Source of the DNA: Costus lasius | Lineage: Eukaryota > Streptophyta > Magnoliopsida > Zingiberales > Costaceae | NCBI GenBank assembly: GCA_027563935.2 | Contig: CM050449.1 | Location: 53,895,949-53,959,948, forward strand | Length of the DNA stretch: 64,000 nucleotides | Reading direction: 5' to 3' | Part shown: positions 1 through 10,706 of the stretch, one piece after another | Layout of the letters: every line of letters starts with the position of its first letter | How positions within the stretch are numbered: position 1 is the first letter of the stretch | Notes under the pieces: generated by a model | Told to the model about the DNA's origin: nothing | The model's database searches: none | The model's input: only the letters and a program-made list of their open reading frames with translations | Position numbers and translations under genes: made by a program

Positions 1-809
1 TGGGGGCTGATTATTTACATAAATAGAATCCTAATTTGATTAGGATTTTCGCCCAAACCAATTCAGGCAAGGATTCATGATGGCTTGACCTAGTCTTTGC
101 GCATGCATGAATGTATTGCCTCTTTAGGTAACCTCTGGGCGCATATGGCTCTATGCTTGCTTAGGCAAGGCTTGGGCGCATATGGAAGAGGGATTTAGTC
201 AACATAATTGATTGAATAAATTCCTAGAATCATGCCCTAATTACCTACACTTGCCAAACTCCCCTAAACCGCCTATCATTGTATTAAAAGAGACCCTAGC
301 CGCCCCCTCTCATAAGACTAACTCTCTTGAAAGTGTGGAGCACTTGGAGGGGCAACAACTTGGAGTTCTCTTCTCTTCTTCTTCCATCAAAGGGTGCAAG
401 CAAGCTTCTTCCTCCTTCCCTTTCTTTCCTTGGCGCAAAGAAGGAACAAAGCTTGCGGCATCCCATCTTCCTCCTTCTCCTTGGCGCATCCCTTCTTGGT
501 GGTGGCGCAAGTTGCTTGGAGGACTCTCCTAAGGCATGGATCTTCTTCCCGAGGCTAGCACCGGGCGAGGAAGAAGAGAGCTCGAGGCATCCGTTTGTAT
601 GAGACTGTAGAGGACGAACACTTGGGCACCTACCTCGACATCAGCTTCTCATCTTGCTCTAAGGTACTTTCTATCACGTCGTGTCGACCCCCTCGCATGA
701 TGATTTTCACTGGGTTTTTGGGACTGGCCTGTTTCCGCGATATTGCTTTCACTGCGTTGTATTGTATTCTATATGAAAAATTGTAAAATATCCCCGGGGT
801 TTCCCAACA
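1..809 (+). mobile_element. Copia family A LTR (A0), 3' portion, cut by window edge
   Basis: This stretch matches the last part of the two A1 LTRs. It shares the run of short 'GGCGCA' words, the cytosine-rich leader-like part, and the terminal ATCCCCGGGGTTTCCCAACA. It ends at 809 with the CA expected of a plus-strand LTR. No primer site follows (810 reads TCCAAAAGTT), so it is the end of a 3' LTR or of a solo LTR, not of a 5' LTR. It appears to be inserted in the internal region of G4. The other end and its target duplication lie outside the window. Small open frames inside it are not supported as genes. Confidence 0.85.
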
Positions 810-856
810 TCCAAAAGTTCAAACTTTTTGTCAAATGTGTCCCAAATATATGTGTT

Positions 857-1321
857 TCAAGGCACTATGTTATATGAGAGGGGACTAGATGGCTGGTAAA
901 ATGCTAAGGAAGAGTTAGAATTTTCAAAATACTGCAAATTTAAAGAAGGAAAATCATATTCCATTAGTAATTTTTCCAACTCTGAAAAATTCTCACATTC
1001 ATCATAGATTTCTTCCTCTATAACATTTTTATCAGTGCCATAATTTATACTATAAAGTTCCTCACTTTGTTTTCTCATAGCAGCTATAGAATTTTCAAGC
1101 ATGGCTTCTAAGTTGGATTCTTGAGGTTGACTAAAGTCTGATTGTGGAATAAATGTTGGGTCATTCTGAGAAAACAAGTTTTCATGGTTCTCCCAACTTG
1201 GATTGTAAGCACTAGGGCAAGAGTTAAAGCATGAAGGAATTCCTGATTGACATTCAATATAATGATGCCCATGATATCCACAAATATCACAAATAACATA
1301 TTTCAACTTAGAATATTGCAT
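857..1321 (-). CDS. Zinc-knuckle gag-like protein of G4 (154 aa), possibly partial
   Basis: I do not recognise a standard gag domain here. Near residue 11 the protein has a CX2CX4HX4C zinc knuckle (CDICGYHGHHYIEC). It is followed by an asparagine, serine and glutamate-rich, strongly acidic tail. The G3 protein (26987-28315) has the same plan: knuckle near the N terminus, then a long acidic region. Tat/Athila gag proteins carry a similar knuckle next to a QNQ-rich segment, so this is probably a reduced gag C-terminal part. The start is taken at the first Met before the knuckle. The stop comes shortly before the A0 junction. Binding of the element's RNA is an inference from the knuckle alone. 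It is expressed only if the G4 LTR is active. Confidence 0.5.
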   Translation of the reverse strand: MQYSKLKYVICDICGYHGHHYIECQSGIPSCFNSCPSAYNPSWENHENLFSQNDPTFIPQSDFSQPQESNLEAMLENSIAAMRKQSEELYSINYGTDKNVIEEEIYDECENFSELEKLLMEYDFPSLNLQYFENSNSSLAFYQPSSPLSYNIVP

Positions 1322-1568
1322 TCTTAAGTATTCAGTATGTTGAGTAAAAGAATTTACCTTTGCTTAAAGTGATTGTGATGCATCCGTACCATATTCTCTT
1401 GTCATCATCAGTGGCACATACCTCTGATTTGACTATTGACATTGGTTAAACATCATATTTGCAATAAAATTCAGAAATACAAAATATAAAACAAGAAATG
1501 CAAAATAAAGCTTAAAATATCTAGTCCAGTGATTTATCAGTTCTCTTGTTCATACGTCGTGTTAATCC

Positions 1569-1686
1569 AAAAAAGAGAAAAATAATATAAACTAACTAAA
1601 AAAATTGCGAAAACCAAACAAAACAAAAAAAAGAAAACAAAAATAAAAAACAAAAAACAAAAACAAAAACAAAAATAAATAAATAT
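1569..1686. repeat. A-rich low-complexity tract, (AAAAC)n-like
   Basis: About 115 bp made almost only of A with interspersed C and T (AAAAC, AAAAAT and similar units). It lies in the leader of G4 between the primer site and the ORF. The short frame that can be read through it on the minus strand is a run of F, L and Y and is not a gene. Confidence 0.85.
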
Positions 1687-1734
1687 CTAGTCTATAAATA
1701 TCACGATCAAATCGATATTGGCTAGCCTGATCCC

Positions 1735-1754
1735 TAGCAACAGCGCCAAAAACT
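1735..1754 (-). other. Primer-binding site of G4 (Tat/Athila type)
   Basis: The minus strand reads AGTTTTTGGCGCTGTTGCTA directly after the LTR end at 1755. Tat and Athila elements of plants usually have TTTGGCGCCGTTGCCGGGG here, complementary to the 3' end of tRNA-Asp. The G4 copy differs at a few positions. Confidence 0.7.
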
Positions 1755-3233
1755 TGATATATCCGCAAGTGCACGGATTTATCGAAGTAATAAAAATATC
1801 ATTCCCAACGAGGATCTGGCGGTCAAGTACCGATTACACAGTCGATGTATATCTAGACGAATCAAATATGTGGTTTTTGTTTTGTTTGCAAACTTCTAAG
1901 TACAAATAAAAGAAACAAAGATAGCTTTTTGGGTAAAAATTAATTAGAATAAAATCAGGACTTGAGCTTTCACCACATTGACAAATATGAATTTACTAAG
2001 AATAAATCTTTAAATAGAAAATTACAGCATTGAAAGAGATTTTTCCTAAGGTACAGATTACCTCCTCCTAAAGCGCAATTCGGTATCTAACTATGCTAAC
2101 TCCCTACTCTCGTGATAGTTAACGTAACTAGACTCATTAAGTTCTATGAAAACCTTGTAAATCCTTCAAACGAATCCGAACTACTCCCATGATCAGATTC
2201 GTAGGTTTGAAAAGAATAGTTCTGACATTGCGATTCACTTCTGAGTTCTTCTCGCAACGTCTAAGACGTAAACTTACTTGATCAGAGTAAATTGTGGAAT
2301 AACACAATTCTAATCAAATCAATTATATAAAAATCATGACTAAGATTTAAGACAATAGATTTAATCCATGAATTGTCAACGGGCTACACCCCTAATCCAG
2401 AAATAAGGTTTACACGTTCATGTTCAAAGCAAACAACATGTTCATCAATGAAAATGGCATGAAAACCTAAAACGATTATAGGAAATCGCTAGACAAGTAA
2501 TTAGAAAAGCTTCCCCTCGATGTGGTGACAAAGATGAAGCATCCAATTCTTTCTTTGCGCGATTTTCTTGATCAAATTCTGCACTGGAAGTGATTTTCGC
2601 CATCGCCGCCGCCTCCGTTAGTTTTCGTCCGTAGAATCCCCCAAAACCCTTCCAAAATCCTTCCTTTTATTGTCTAATCAGTATACAACCCATCTAGTAA
2701 GGTTTATGGAGAGTTTGGTTCAATTCTTGTTCGATTTGGAGTTGAATCGAGTGAGAAACCTAAGGGGGTGGAAACTTTCACCACCCGTAATGTGTTTACG
2801 GCTGAGGCCGTAATTCTTTCTGTACATAAGGTTCTTTGTACACAGAAAGTTTCATGGTCTGTGATAGATTTACGGCTTCACCCGTGAAAGTTTATGTGGA
2901 CTTCTATACTTAGCCATTTTTTCGCCCTTCGAACGCCAAAATTATGGCCGGCCACATAATTACGGACAAGGCCGTGAAAGTTGCGTTCTTCATTGTTTTC
3001 GCTCCAAATTTGACGTGTAAGCTCGTAATCTCCTCGGGAATCTTGCTATGGCTTCAAAACTCGTAAAATCCATCATTTTTAAGCCATTTTACCTACATTT
3101 TCATAAAAACTAAGAAAAGTGAAGATTCTATGCCAAGTGAAGAAAAAAGTTAAAATTTGCATAAAATCATTAAATTAAGCCCAAAATATGATCTAAAATA
3201 TAGGCAAAAATGCGAAGTAAATGCAACGCATCA
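1755..3233 (-). mobile_element. LTR of G4 (5' LTR, minus orientation)
   Basis: A stretch of 1479 bp, on the minus strand from TGATGCGTTG at 3233 to GGATATATCA at 1755, followed by the primer site. It holds the 'TGCACGG...CGAAGTAATAAAAATATC' type of segment shared with the LTR ends of G2 and G3. Between about 2790 and 2985 lie several ACGG...CCGT inverted words, for example TTACGGCTGAGGCCGTAA at 2796-2813. The second LTR is outside the window, so identity and target duplication cannot be checked. Confidence 0.75.
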
Positions 3234-3440
3234 GAATGCCTATGCCAACATAGAGGGCTATCTCAAGGCAATTCGCGAGGACCAGTATGAGTCAGGCCTC
3301 GAGATGTAGGATGTTCTTTGGCAGCTAAAGGATATAGAGGAGGAGCAGTCCCGCCAGGGTTGGCTGTAGGCCAAGAACAGTAGAGATATTTAGGAGATGT
3401 TGCGGCAAATGAACACTCATCGATGGTGATCTTGCTTTAT
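3234..3440 (+). pseudogene. Decayed coding remnant of G5 with three in-frame TAG codons
   Basis: One plus-strand frame encodes a plausible helical, Glu/Gln-rich C-terminal segment (NIEGYLKAIRED..., ...VLWQLKDIEEEQ..., ...EMLRQMNTHRW) and ends in TGA. It is broken by TAG at 3307-3309, 3367-3369 and 3391-3393, each at a position where CAG (Gln) would fit. The amino-acid style resembles the coiled-coil C terminus of the extra ORF in G2 (24241-24768), so it may be the end of an Athila-type extra ORF. The family assignment is weak. That it is decayed coding DNA is more certain. Confidence 0.45.
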
Positions 3441-4289
3441 CTTTAGTAAGTTGCTATGCTATCTTGTACATTTGAGATGCATAGGAGACTATGTAGTTCT
3501 TTGCCGTGGGTAGAGAGTTTCCCTCTTTGTTTATGTTCGTCTTGCTGCATCTTGTTATCATATACTTGTTATACTTTTAGATGACTTTGTTGGTTTATTT
3601 GCATAGCACTGAGTTTCTATGATGTTTATTCATGTTTGTTTCATGCTTATGCTATTTTACCTGTGATGACTGCAAAGAACTAAGTCTGTGATGGTGTCCC
3701 TTCTACTTGTCCTCAGTTCTTACACTGCTCTAAATCATAATGATAATATGAATGATATGTGTGTCTTGAGTTCAATGAATGGAGTTCTTATTAAGACTAC
3801 TTTCATGCTTATAGTTCGAGGTTTTAGAATGTTATTCAGTACGCTTTACTGTGGTTTACATGATGTTTTAGTGGTTGATCCCCATCTTCTGAATTACTTC
3901 TTACACGACATTATGTTTTTGACAATTCATGTTTATCTACTCCTTGTTGACAGCTTTTCAAGTTGAACTGTTGCATTCAAAAACCAGGGAGACAAAAAGG
4001 GGCAGTGGTACCGAAGCAAAGATGAATCCAACTCTGCTTTCTTCTACTTTAGAGTGAACAACTCCGCTTTCTTCTACTTTAGAGTGAAGAAATGAGTTTA
4101 TGTACATTATGTGGTGTACACACTTTGAGTTTACTTGTTAACTAAGTACCGGGGGTGCATTCATCACAAATGTTTGTCCTTTGCGTCACAAGGTGTCAAG
4201 TTAATTCAGAGAAGTAGCTTGAGCCAACCAATTAAAACTTTATGCGACCCTTATTGAAATAATTATGGAACTTGACTTGACTGGCTATC
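3441..4289 (+). other. Non-coding internal tail of G5, left part
   Basis: T-rich DNA without a convincing ORF, as expected between the last ORF and the 3' LTR of a gypsy element. It ends with the A1 target duplication CTATC (4285-4289) and continues on the far side of A1 at 42035. A purine-rich stretch near 3986-4005 resembles a polypurine tract, but no LTR follows it. Confidence 0.5.
4030..4089 (+). repeat. Tandem duplication, 2 x 30 bp
   Basis: Copies at 4030-4059 and 4060-4089 share AACTCYGCTTTCTTCTACTT followed by TAGAGTGAA, with two differences. It is a local duplication in the G5 tail. Confidence 0.9.
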
Positions 4290-6325
4290 TGTTTGTGTGT
4301 ATGCCCTGAGACCTAGTTTTGGTCCATCTTTGTACTAGTAGACTCTGATATTTATATATCATTATGGCATTGTCATTATCAATGTTTGTCTACATCTGTG
4401 ATTATGTACTTACATGACAATGTCCCTGGAGATACATTGGCTCTGTGCTCAAACTCTTGTCCCTAGTGAATGTACCTTAGTGGATATGGGACAGCTATGG
4501 TACTTGTGAGACTGGTATATGGGCTGGTTAGGCACGAGGTGCTAACGCTGACATATGGGTATATCAGTGGTGGATATACTGGACCGACTTGCTGTGAGGC
4601 AATGACTTAGTTTCATAATTTATCCTCACAAGTGACAGGAGATGCATTGATCCCTTGACTTGAGGTCATTGACCATTCTATATGGTTAGGGACATGCTTT
4701 GATACAACCTAACACCCCGTAGTTGGGAGGCAATAACGGTTATCATTGAGCATGTCACGAACTATATGAGAAGGTCAATGGACAGACAGAGGATTTGTCC
4801 CTTCCTGAGGGAAGCTTGATATCCATGGAGCTCCTCTATGGTTAGATGACTGAGAGTGTATAGCCATACCCAGGTGAGAACTTGATTTAGTCATAACCAT
4901 GAGATTGGGTGAAAACAAGTGATGACACACTTGTCCAATCGGATATCAGTTCGGCAAAGAGACATAAATGCATCTGTACCTAGATGCAAAGATGGGGATG
5001 TCGATGTCGATATCCATTCCGATGACTTGGGTAGCAGCGATCCACTGCTAGGTGCCACTCACTGCTTGTGGTGACCTTAGGTCTGCACTGCCAATGTCAG
5101 AGGAACCTACAGGGTCGCACACCTTGATACTCGAGTTCTCGTATTGATCGAGAAGCCTTATGATCGAATTATTGGATAACTGGGATCTATTTGGGAGATT
5201 TCATCAGCGCCAATGGGCCTGATGAGATGGAAGAGAGTTATTGGAGCCAAACTTCATTTTTGGTAGGTTGACCGTATTTGACCATGGTTGGTCAAATTTG
5301 GATTAGGGTTGCATTGGATTGGATCCAATTGCTTAATCAATGCATGTAATGAAGTTTGGGCTAGCTCATTACCCGATGAGGCCCAATAACAAGTTGTCAT
5401 AAAGAATTCATTGGCTAAAGGGTATAATGGGGAGAAATCTCCACCCCATTGGCGCTTAGGTGCATAATGGGGTGGAGTGGGCGATTTTGCTTCATTAGGA
5501 AGTAAAGGGTGCCTCCCCCTTTGTTCCTTGATGGTAAGCTTGCCTCTTAGGCAAGTCATGGGGCTAATACGGCTAGAAGGACTTCTTAGGAAGCTTCTTG
5601 GCGCATGTGGAAAAGGGGAAGACGTTTATGGTAAAGTCTTGGAGACATTCCTTACCTCAAACCCTAATTACTCCCTCCCCTTTACCCTAGCCTCCCCCTT
5701 CTTTATGAATTTCGCCCACACCCTATTATTGCCTCCCCCTCTTCCCTCTCTATATATACATGTGTATATGCGAGAGCTACTAAAGAGAAATATTGGCGTG
5801 AGCAATATTAAAGGGGCGAAAGCTTCTTTCTTCCATCAAGTAGCCACAAGCATCTTTCCCTTCCTCCTCTTGGAGTGAGCAAGGGAACTTCTTGGCGGCA
5901 TCATCTTCCCTAGTGCTGCAAGCCTTCTTCTCCTTCTCTTCTTGGAGTGAGAAGAATAAGGGCTTGGTGGCACTCTTCTCCTATCCTTCTCCTTGCTGCA
6001 ACTCAATTGGTGAGTGGCGCATGTCTTGAAGGAGGTGGAGAAGCCTTGGATCTTCTTCTAGGGGCTAGCACTAGGCGATGAAGAAGAGAGCTCGAGGCAT
6101 CCGTGTGTGTGAGACTGCAGAGGGCGAACACTTGGGCGCCTACCTCGACATAGGCCTCATCTTACTCCTAAGGTATTTACTATCTCATCATGTCGACCCC
6201 CTCACAAGACGATTGTCACTGGGTTTTTGGGACCGGCCTGTTTCGGGGATATTCTTCCGCTGTGCACTTGTATGTTTTTGTAATGACTTTAAAAAATTGT
6301 AAAATATCCCCGGGGTTTCCCAACA
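4290..6325 (+). mobile_element. 5' LTR of A1
   Basis: The LTR begins TGTTTGTGTGTATGCCC and ends GGGGTTTCCCAACA, 2036 bp, followed by C and the primer site. The 3' LTR is 2041 bp and starts TGTTGGTGTG. The two differ at many positions seen by eye, so A1 is not young. The third quarter is rich in CTTCTCC/GGCGCA words. Confidence 0.93.
5750..5759 (+). promoter_or_regulatory. Probable TATA box of the A1 5' LTR
   Basis: CTATATATAC follows a C-rich block and lies about 570 bp before the LTR end. The 3' LTR has a similar TGTATATACATGTG near 41459-41473. RNA would start roughly 30 bp downstream. This is inference from sequence only. Confidence 0.45.
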
Positions 6326-6326
6326 C

Positions 6327-6337
6327 TGGTATCAGAG
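6327..6337 (+). other. Primer-binding site of A1 (initiator tRNA-Met)
   Basis: TGGTATCAGAG, one base after the LTR end, is complementary to the 3' end of plant initiator tRNA-Met, the usual primer of Ty1/copia elements. After this core the match decays (GGACTT). Confidence 0.92.
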
Positions 6338-7982
6338 GGACTTGCGAGCCTCGAATGATGTACTTTCATGCTTTTCAATGCTCATATGCCATGTTCCAAT
6401 TTTCGCAAATTGCATGATCAAATGACGCATGATTTTTGTAAGTAGGAAAAATTATAGTTTCTTGTTCCTATCATCTTTTCAATCACTTTTAGAATTTTGC
6501 GTTATTTTTCTTGATTGATTTAAGTTCAAAGGCGCACGTAGTTTTTATCAAGTAGGACATGCATTGTGTCTACGGACTGGCCGGGTCTCTTGATCTGACA
6601 AAATTGGCAGCCAATAGGATCTATGAAATCATCATGAAAAGTTAATCACAAATAACCAAAAGATTTGTGATAAGAAGATGAGGAAAGGAGACTTGTTTTA
6701 TGAGAAACTAAAATTTCAGATTTTGAGTTTTTCATGAGCATGTAGAATTGCATGTGTAAATACCTTATTTGTGCATGATATTGTGGTCATGAGTCAAGCC
6801 CCTTTGCATGCCTGTGATGTATCCTTGTGAGGCCTGTGTGCCGCTTTTCTTTTTTCTTTTAACTAAGAAGAATATTAGGGTGGCGCATATCACTTGGAGC
6901 TTTGGCGTATGCATCTCCCTTGATGGCGCATGCATGGTAAGTGGCACAAGATGGCATGGCCAAACCCCTTTGATTTGTGAGCTAGCCATTTTGGGCCCTT
7001 GCATGGTGGTGCATCTTCCATGGAGGAGGATCCATGGCATTGACTGGACCCATGAGAATACTTCTTGGGTTTCCCTAAAAGTACCTCTAGGGTTTAAGAG
7101 CTAAACCATGGAAAGGAGGACCTTGGAGCCAACCTTGAAGACCAAGCTAAAGGTCGGCTAGGCTAGGTCTAGTTTTTGGGGCTTGAATCCTAGGTTAAGA
7201 GTTGAACCTCCTTTTGGCATGGGTTGGTTAAATGTCTTGAATGGGCTATGATCACATCATCCTTTGATTGCTTTATTTACAAAAACTAAAGCATGTCTAT
7301 GATGTTTTATCGTTATGTTATCACTATAGGATTGCATGCCTGTAATGTTAGACATAAGATAAAACTCAGATGATGAGACCTCAAATACCCTCACTCAAAA
7401 TATCAAGTCTAGTAGCCTTCTAACGCGTAGCCCTCATCAAGCTATCGATTAGTGGTGTTGTGAACTGTTTCCCACCCTCGTGAGATACACCCACTTATCT
7501 TTAGAAGGTGTGCGGTGACAATAGTTTCCCAGTCCAGTTTATCTAGGCATGCCTTCGCAAGGAAACTGGTTGGCCTTGGGCATAACGGTTAGGAATGGAC
7601 TTGAGTAGATTTTCATATTTGCTGGGCACATGATAAAACTCTAGAGGCATCATTGAGAGGTTAGGGTTTCAAACTGTATCCAGCCCTCGCTGGACATGGA
7701 ATGCCTAGACTGTCTCAATAAGAGGAGTTGCTTAAAGTAATCGGCCGGCGTGGCCACCTTAAGAAGCATGGGTCACTTTGTGCATTTCATCCCACCCTTG
7801 TGGGACACGAAGCCCTGTGTGGAATAAGGGTCCCATCTCACTAAGAAATCTTAAATTTCCCGATTGACTTTGTGGGTTGTCAATTCGATTAAAATAGTGG
7901 GAGCCATGGTCATTTAATGCAAGTCCAGATTAAATGATCTGTAAGTAGCACTTATCTGCTATTTCTTGGTTGTTGTAGAACA
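6338..7982 (+). other. Untranslated leader of A1
   Basis: About 1.65 kb between the primer site and the first gag ATG. No ORF with gag or other recognisable features is present. The short frames near 6765-7104 on both strands are not supported. Confidence 0.7.
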
Positions 7983-10706
7983 ATGGCTGTGAATCATGGC
8001 AAATGGTCACTACGATCTACCCTGGAATGGGATAAGTTGGTTGGATCCAACTTACTAGATTAGTATATGAACTTGAAAAATGTGCACAAGCTTGAGAGGA
8101 AGCTCTATGCCCTTTAGCAGCCTATTCCTGAGCCTCTTCCTTGCTCGGCCTCAGCAGCTGAGAAGGATGCTTATGATAAGGACCAGGCTAATACTTTGGA
8201 GGTTGCTAATTTGATGCTAACCAACATGTCGCCCAAATTAAGAGGGTAATATGAATCTAAGAGTGCCTCTGAGATTATTTTTAATCTAAGGCAGCTCTTT
8301 GATGAATTGGTTGAGCTCAACCCTCATAAAGTTGACATTCAATGTATTGAGCCCAAAGACTTAACTAAGACATTGAAGATAAAGATGGAAAGAGTCATGA
8401 ATAACAAGTGCTACTCATGTGGAGGACCACCTCACATGATAAAGAGCATAGTGCGACTTCAGAATGAGAAGAAGAGAGGCAAGGCTTCGTCTTCATGCTC
8501 AGGTATTTATGTTACTGAAGTTAACCTTTCTACTTCTATGACATGGGTATTGGATACCGCATGTGGAGCTCATATTTGTACAAATATGCAGGGGCTCAAG
8601 AAAAGTATATCGGTACGGCTTGGAGAGATTAACCTACGAGTTTGAAACAGGGCACAAGTTGTTGCTATTACTGTAGGAGTTTTGATTCTCTCTCTGCCTT
8701 CTGGACTTTAGTTAGAGATAGACAATTGCTATTATGTACCTTTCCTTACCAAAAACATTATGTACCTTAGCTTCAAGGAAAGGCTTTAAATTTGAAATAA
8801 AGGAGAACTTTTGTTCTTTTTCATTTGCAAATATGTTTTATGGGAAGGGTACATTATGCAATGGTTTGTATGTCTTGTACATGAATAACTCTATCTGTAA
8901 CATAAATAGTAAGATGACCAAACTGAGTGGTTCAGTTGGTGCCTTCCTATGGCATTGTCGGTTAGCCCACATAAACAAGAATCGCATTTAACAACTCTAT
9001 GCAAATGTTTTGTTAGATTTAAGTTCCTTCGAGGAATTTGACACATGTGAACTTTGTTTATTAGGGAAAATGATAAAGGCACACTTCACCAAAACTAGTG
9101 AGAGGGCACAAGGTTTATTGGATCTCATACATACTGATGTGTGTGGGCTATTCAATAAACAACCCAGAGGAGGACACAGCTACTTCATTATATTCACTGA
9201 TGACTTCAGTAGATGTGGTTATGTTTACTTGATGAGACATAAATCTGAATCTTTTGAGAAATTCAAGGAGTTCAAAAATGAAGTAGAGAACCAGGTTGGG
9301 AGATCCATTAAAACTCTTCGTCAGATCTTTGACTATCTTAGGGAGTGTGGGATCCTATCCCAACTCACTCCTCCTGGAACACCACAATGGAATAGTGTGT
9401 CTGAGAGGAGAAATCGAATTTTGTTGGACATGGTTCGATCTATGATGAGTCAAGCAACTCTACCACCATCATTCTGTGATCATGCACTTGAAACAACTTT
9501 TCTCATACAGAATAACGTTCCATCTAAGAGTGTCTCAAAGATTCCAAACGAGGTATGGAGTGGGAGACGCCCTAACCTCTCTTTTATCAGGATTTGGGGA
9601 TGTGGGGCTTATGTCAAACGTCAGGATTCTAGTAAGCTAAAACCTAGATCTGATAAATATGGCTTATGGGGGTATCCTAAGGAAACTAAAGGATACTACT
9701 TCTATGTTCCCACAGAGAACAAAGTCTTTGTTGCTCGGGGTGCTATCTTTCTAGAGGAAGAAATTCTCATGAAATAAGTCAGTGGGAGCAAGTTTGACTT
9801 GGACGAGGTCCAATTGCAACCACAAGACAAGGAGATCGAACCTGGGCCTCCTGCACCGGTTGCTGGGCAACCTGAGGCTCAAACACAGGTCCCACGTAGG
9901 TCTGGGAGGATTTGTCATACAACTGCGAGGTATGGGTCGCTGCCGACCCAACACAACGGGATCTTCATCATTGACGATGAGACTAGGACTTATGATGAGG
10001 TGGTTAGTGGACCGGACTCCGAGAGATGGCTTAAGGCCATGCGATCCGAGATGGATTCCATGTCAGCTAACCAATTATGGGATTTGGATGAGCTGCCTGA
10101 TGGGGTAAAGCCCATAGGGTGTAAATGGGTCTTCAAGAGGAAGACTGACATGGATGGCAACATAGTTACCTATAAGGGTAGACTAGTGACTAAAGGATTC
10201 AAACAAATCCACAGGGTGGACTATGATGAAACCTTCTCGCCAGTTGCCATGATCAAATCCATTCAGATTCTACTTGCTATAGCAGCATATCATGATTATG
10301 AGATATGATAGATGGATGTGAAGACAGCGTTCCTTAATGGAAAGCTAACAGAGGATATGTATATGACACAACTTGATGGCTTCATCCATCCTGCAGATGC
10401 CAATAAGGTCTGCACGCTAAAGAAATCCATTTATAGATTAAAGCAAGCATCTCGAAGTTGGAATCTTCGATTTGATGAAGCTGTGAAAGATTATGGCTTT
10501 ATCAAAAGTGAAGATGACGCATGTGTATACAGAAAATTCAGTGGGAGCTTGATGATTTTTTTGGTCTTGTATGTCGATGACATACTGCTCATCGAAAATG
10601 ACATCCCTAGTCTTCAGTCTATAAAGACATGATTGGAGAAGTGTTTTGAGATCAAGGACTTAGGGGAGACCGCTTATATCTTAGGCATGAAGATATACTG
10701 AGATAG
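7983..10706 (+). pseudogene. A1 gag-pol, first part (gag, protease, integrase, RT), broken
   Basis: The presumed start is the ATG at 7983. Gag is short and has early stops. Its zinc knuckle (CYSCGGPPH, from about 8410) lacks the last Cys. The protease motif WVLDTACGAH lies near 8543-8572. The GAG-pre-integrase part (FLWHCRLAHINKNR, near 8945-8990) and integrase follow. Integrase keeps the first Asp (LIHTDVCG) and the Glu (SERRNR), but the DRGGEY segment with the second catalytic Asp is missing. RT starts near 10100 with KWVFKRKTDMDG. At 10306-10311 the Trp-Gln pair before MDVKTAFLNG is replaced by TGA TAG. The YVDD motif is present near 10570. The frame ends where G1 is inserted (10706). This copy cannot make a working polyprotein. 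Confidence 0.9.

Larger units (their letters stand above)
810..3233 (-). mobile_element. G4: non-autonomous gypsy-like (Tat/Athila-type) element, partial
   Basis: Read on the minus strand, the order is LTR (3233 to 1755), a Tat/Athila-type primer site, an A-rich leader and a small zinc-knuckle ORF. A0 then interrupts the element at 809. The LTR ends (TGATGCGTTG... and ...GGATATATCA) and the primer-site block have the same layout as in G2, which supports the assignment. No RT or integrase is visible, but most of the element lies outside the window. Confidence 0.7.

Noticed and set aside
212..786. Three overlapping small plus-strand frames at the window start
   Set aside because: They lie in the A0 LTR. 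The corresponding places in other A LTRs have different breaks, and no protein features are visible.
3688..3966. 92-aa hydrophobic frame that could be a membrane protein
   Set aside because: It is T-rich non-coding tail of G5. Hydrophobicity follows from base composition, and there are no relatives in the other elements.
6327..6337. tRNA gene
   Set aside because: Only the 11-12 bp complementary to the tRNA 3' end is present: a primer site. The same holds at 20723-20738 and 54181-54192.
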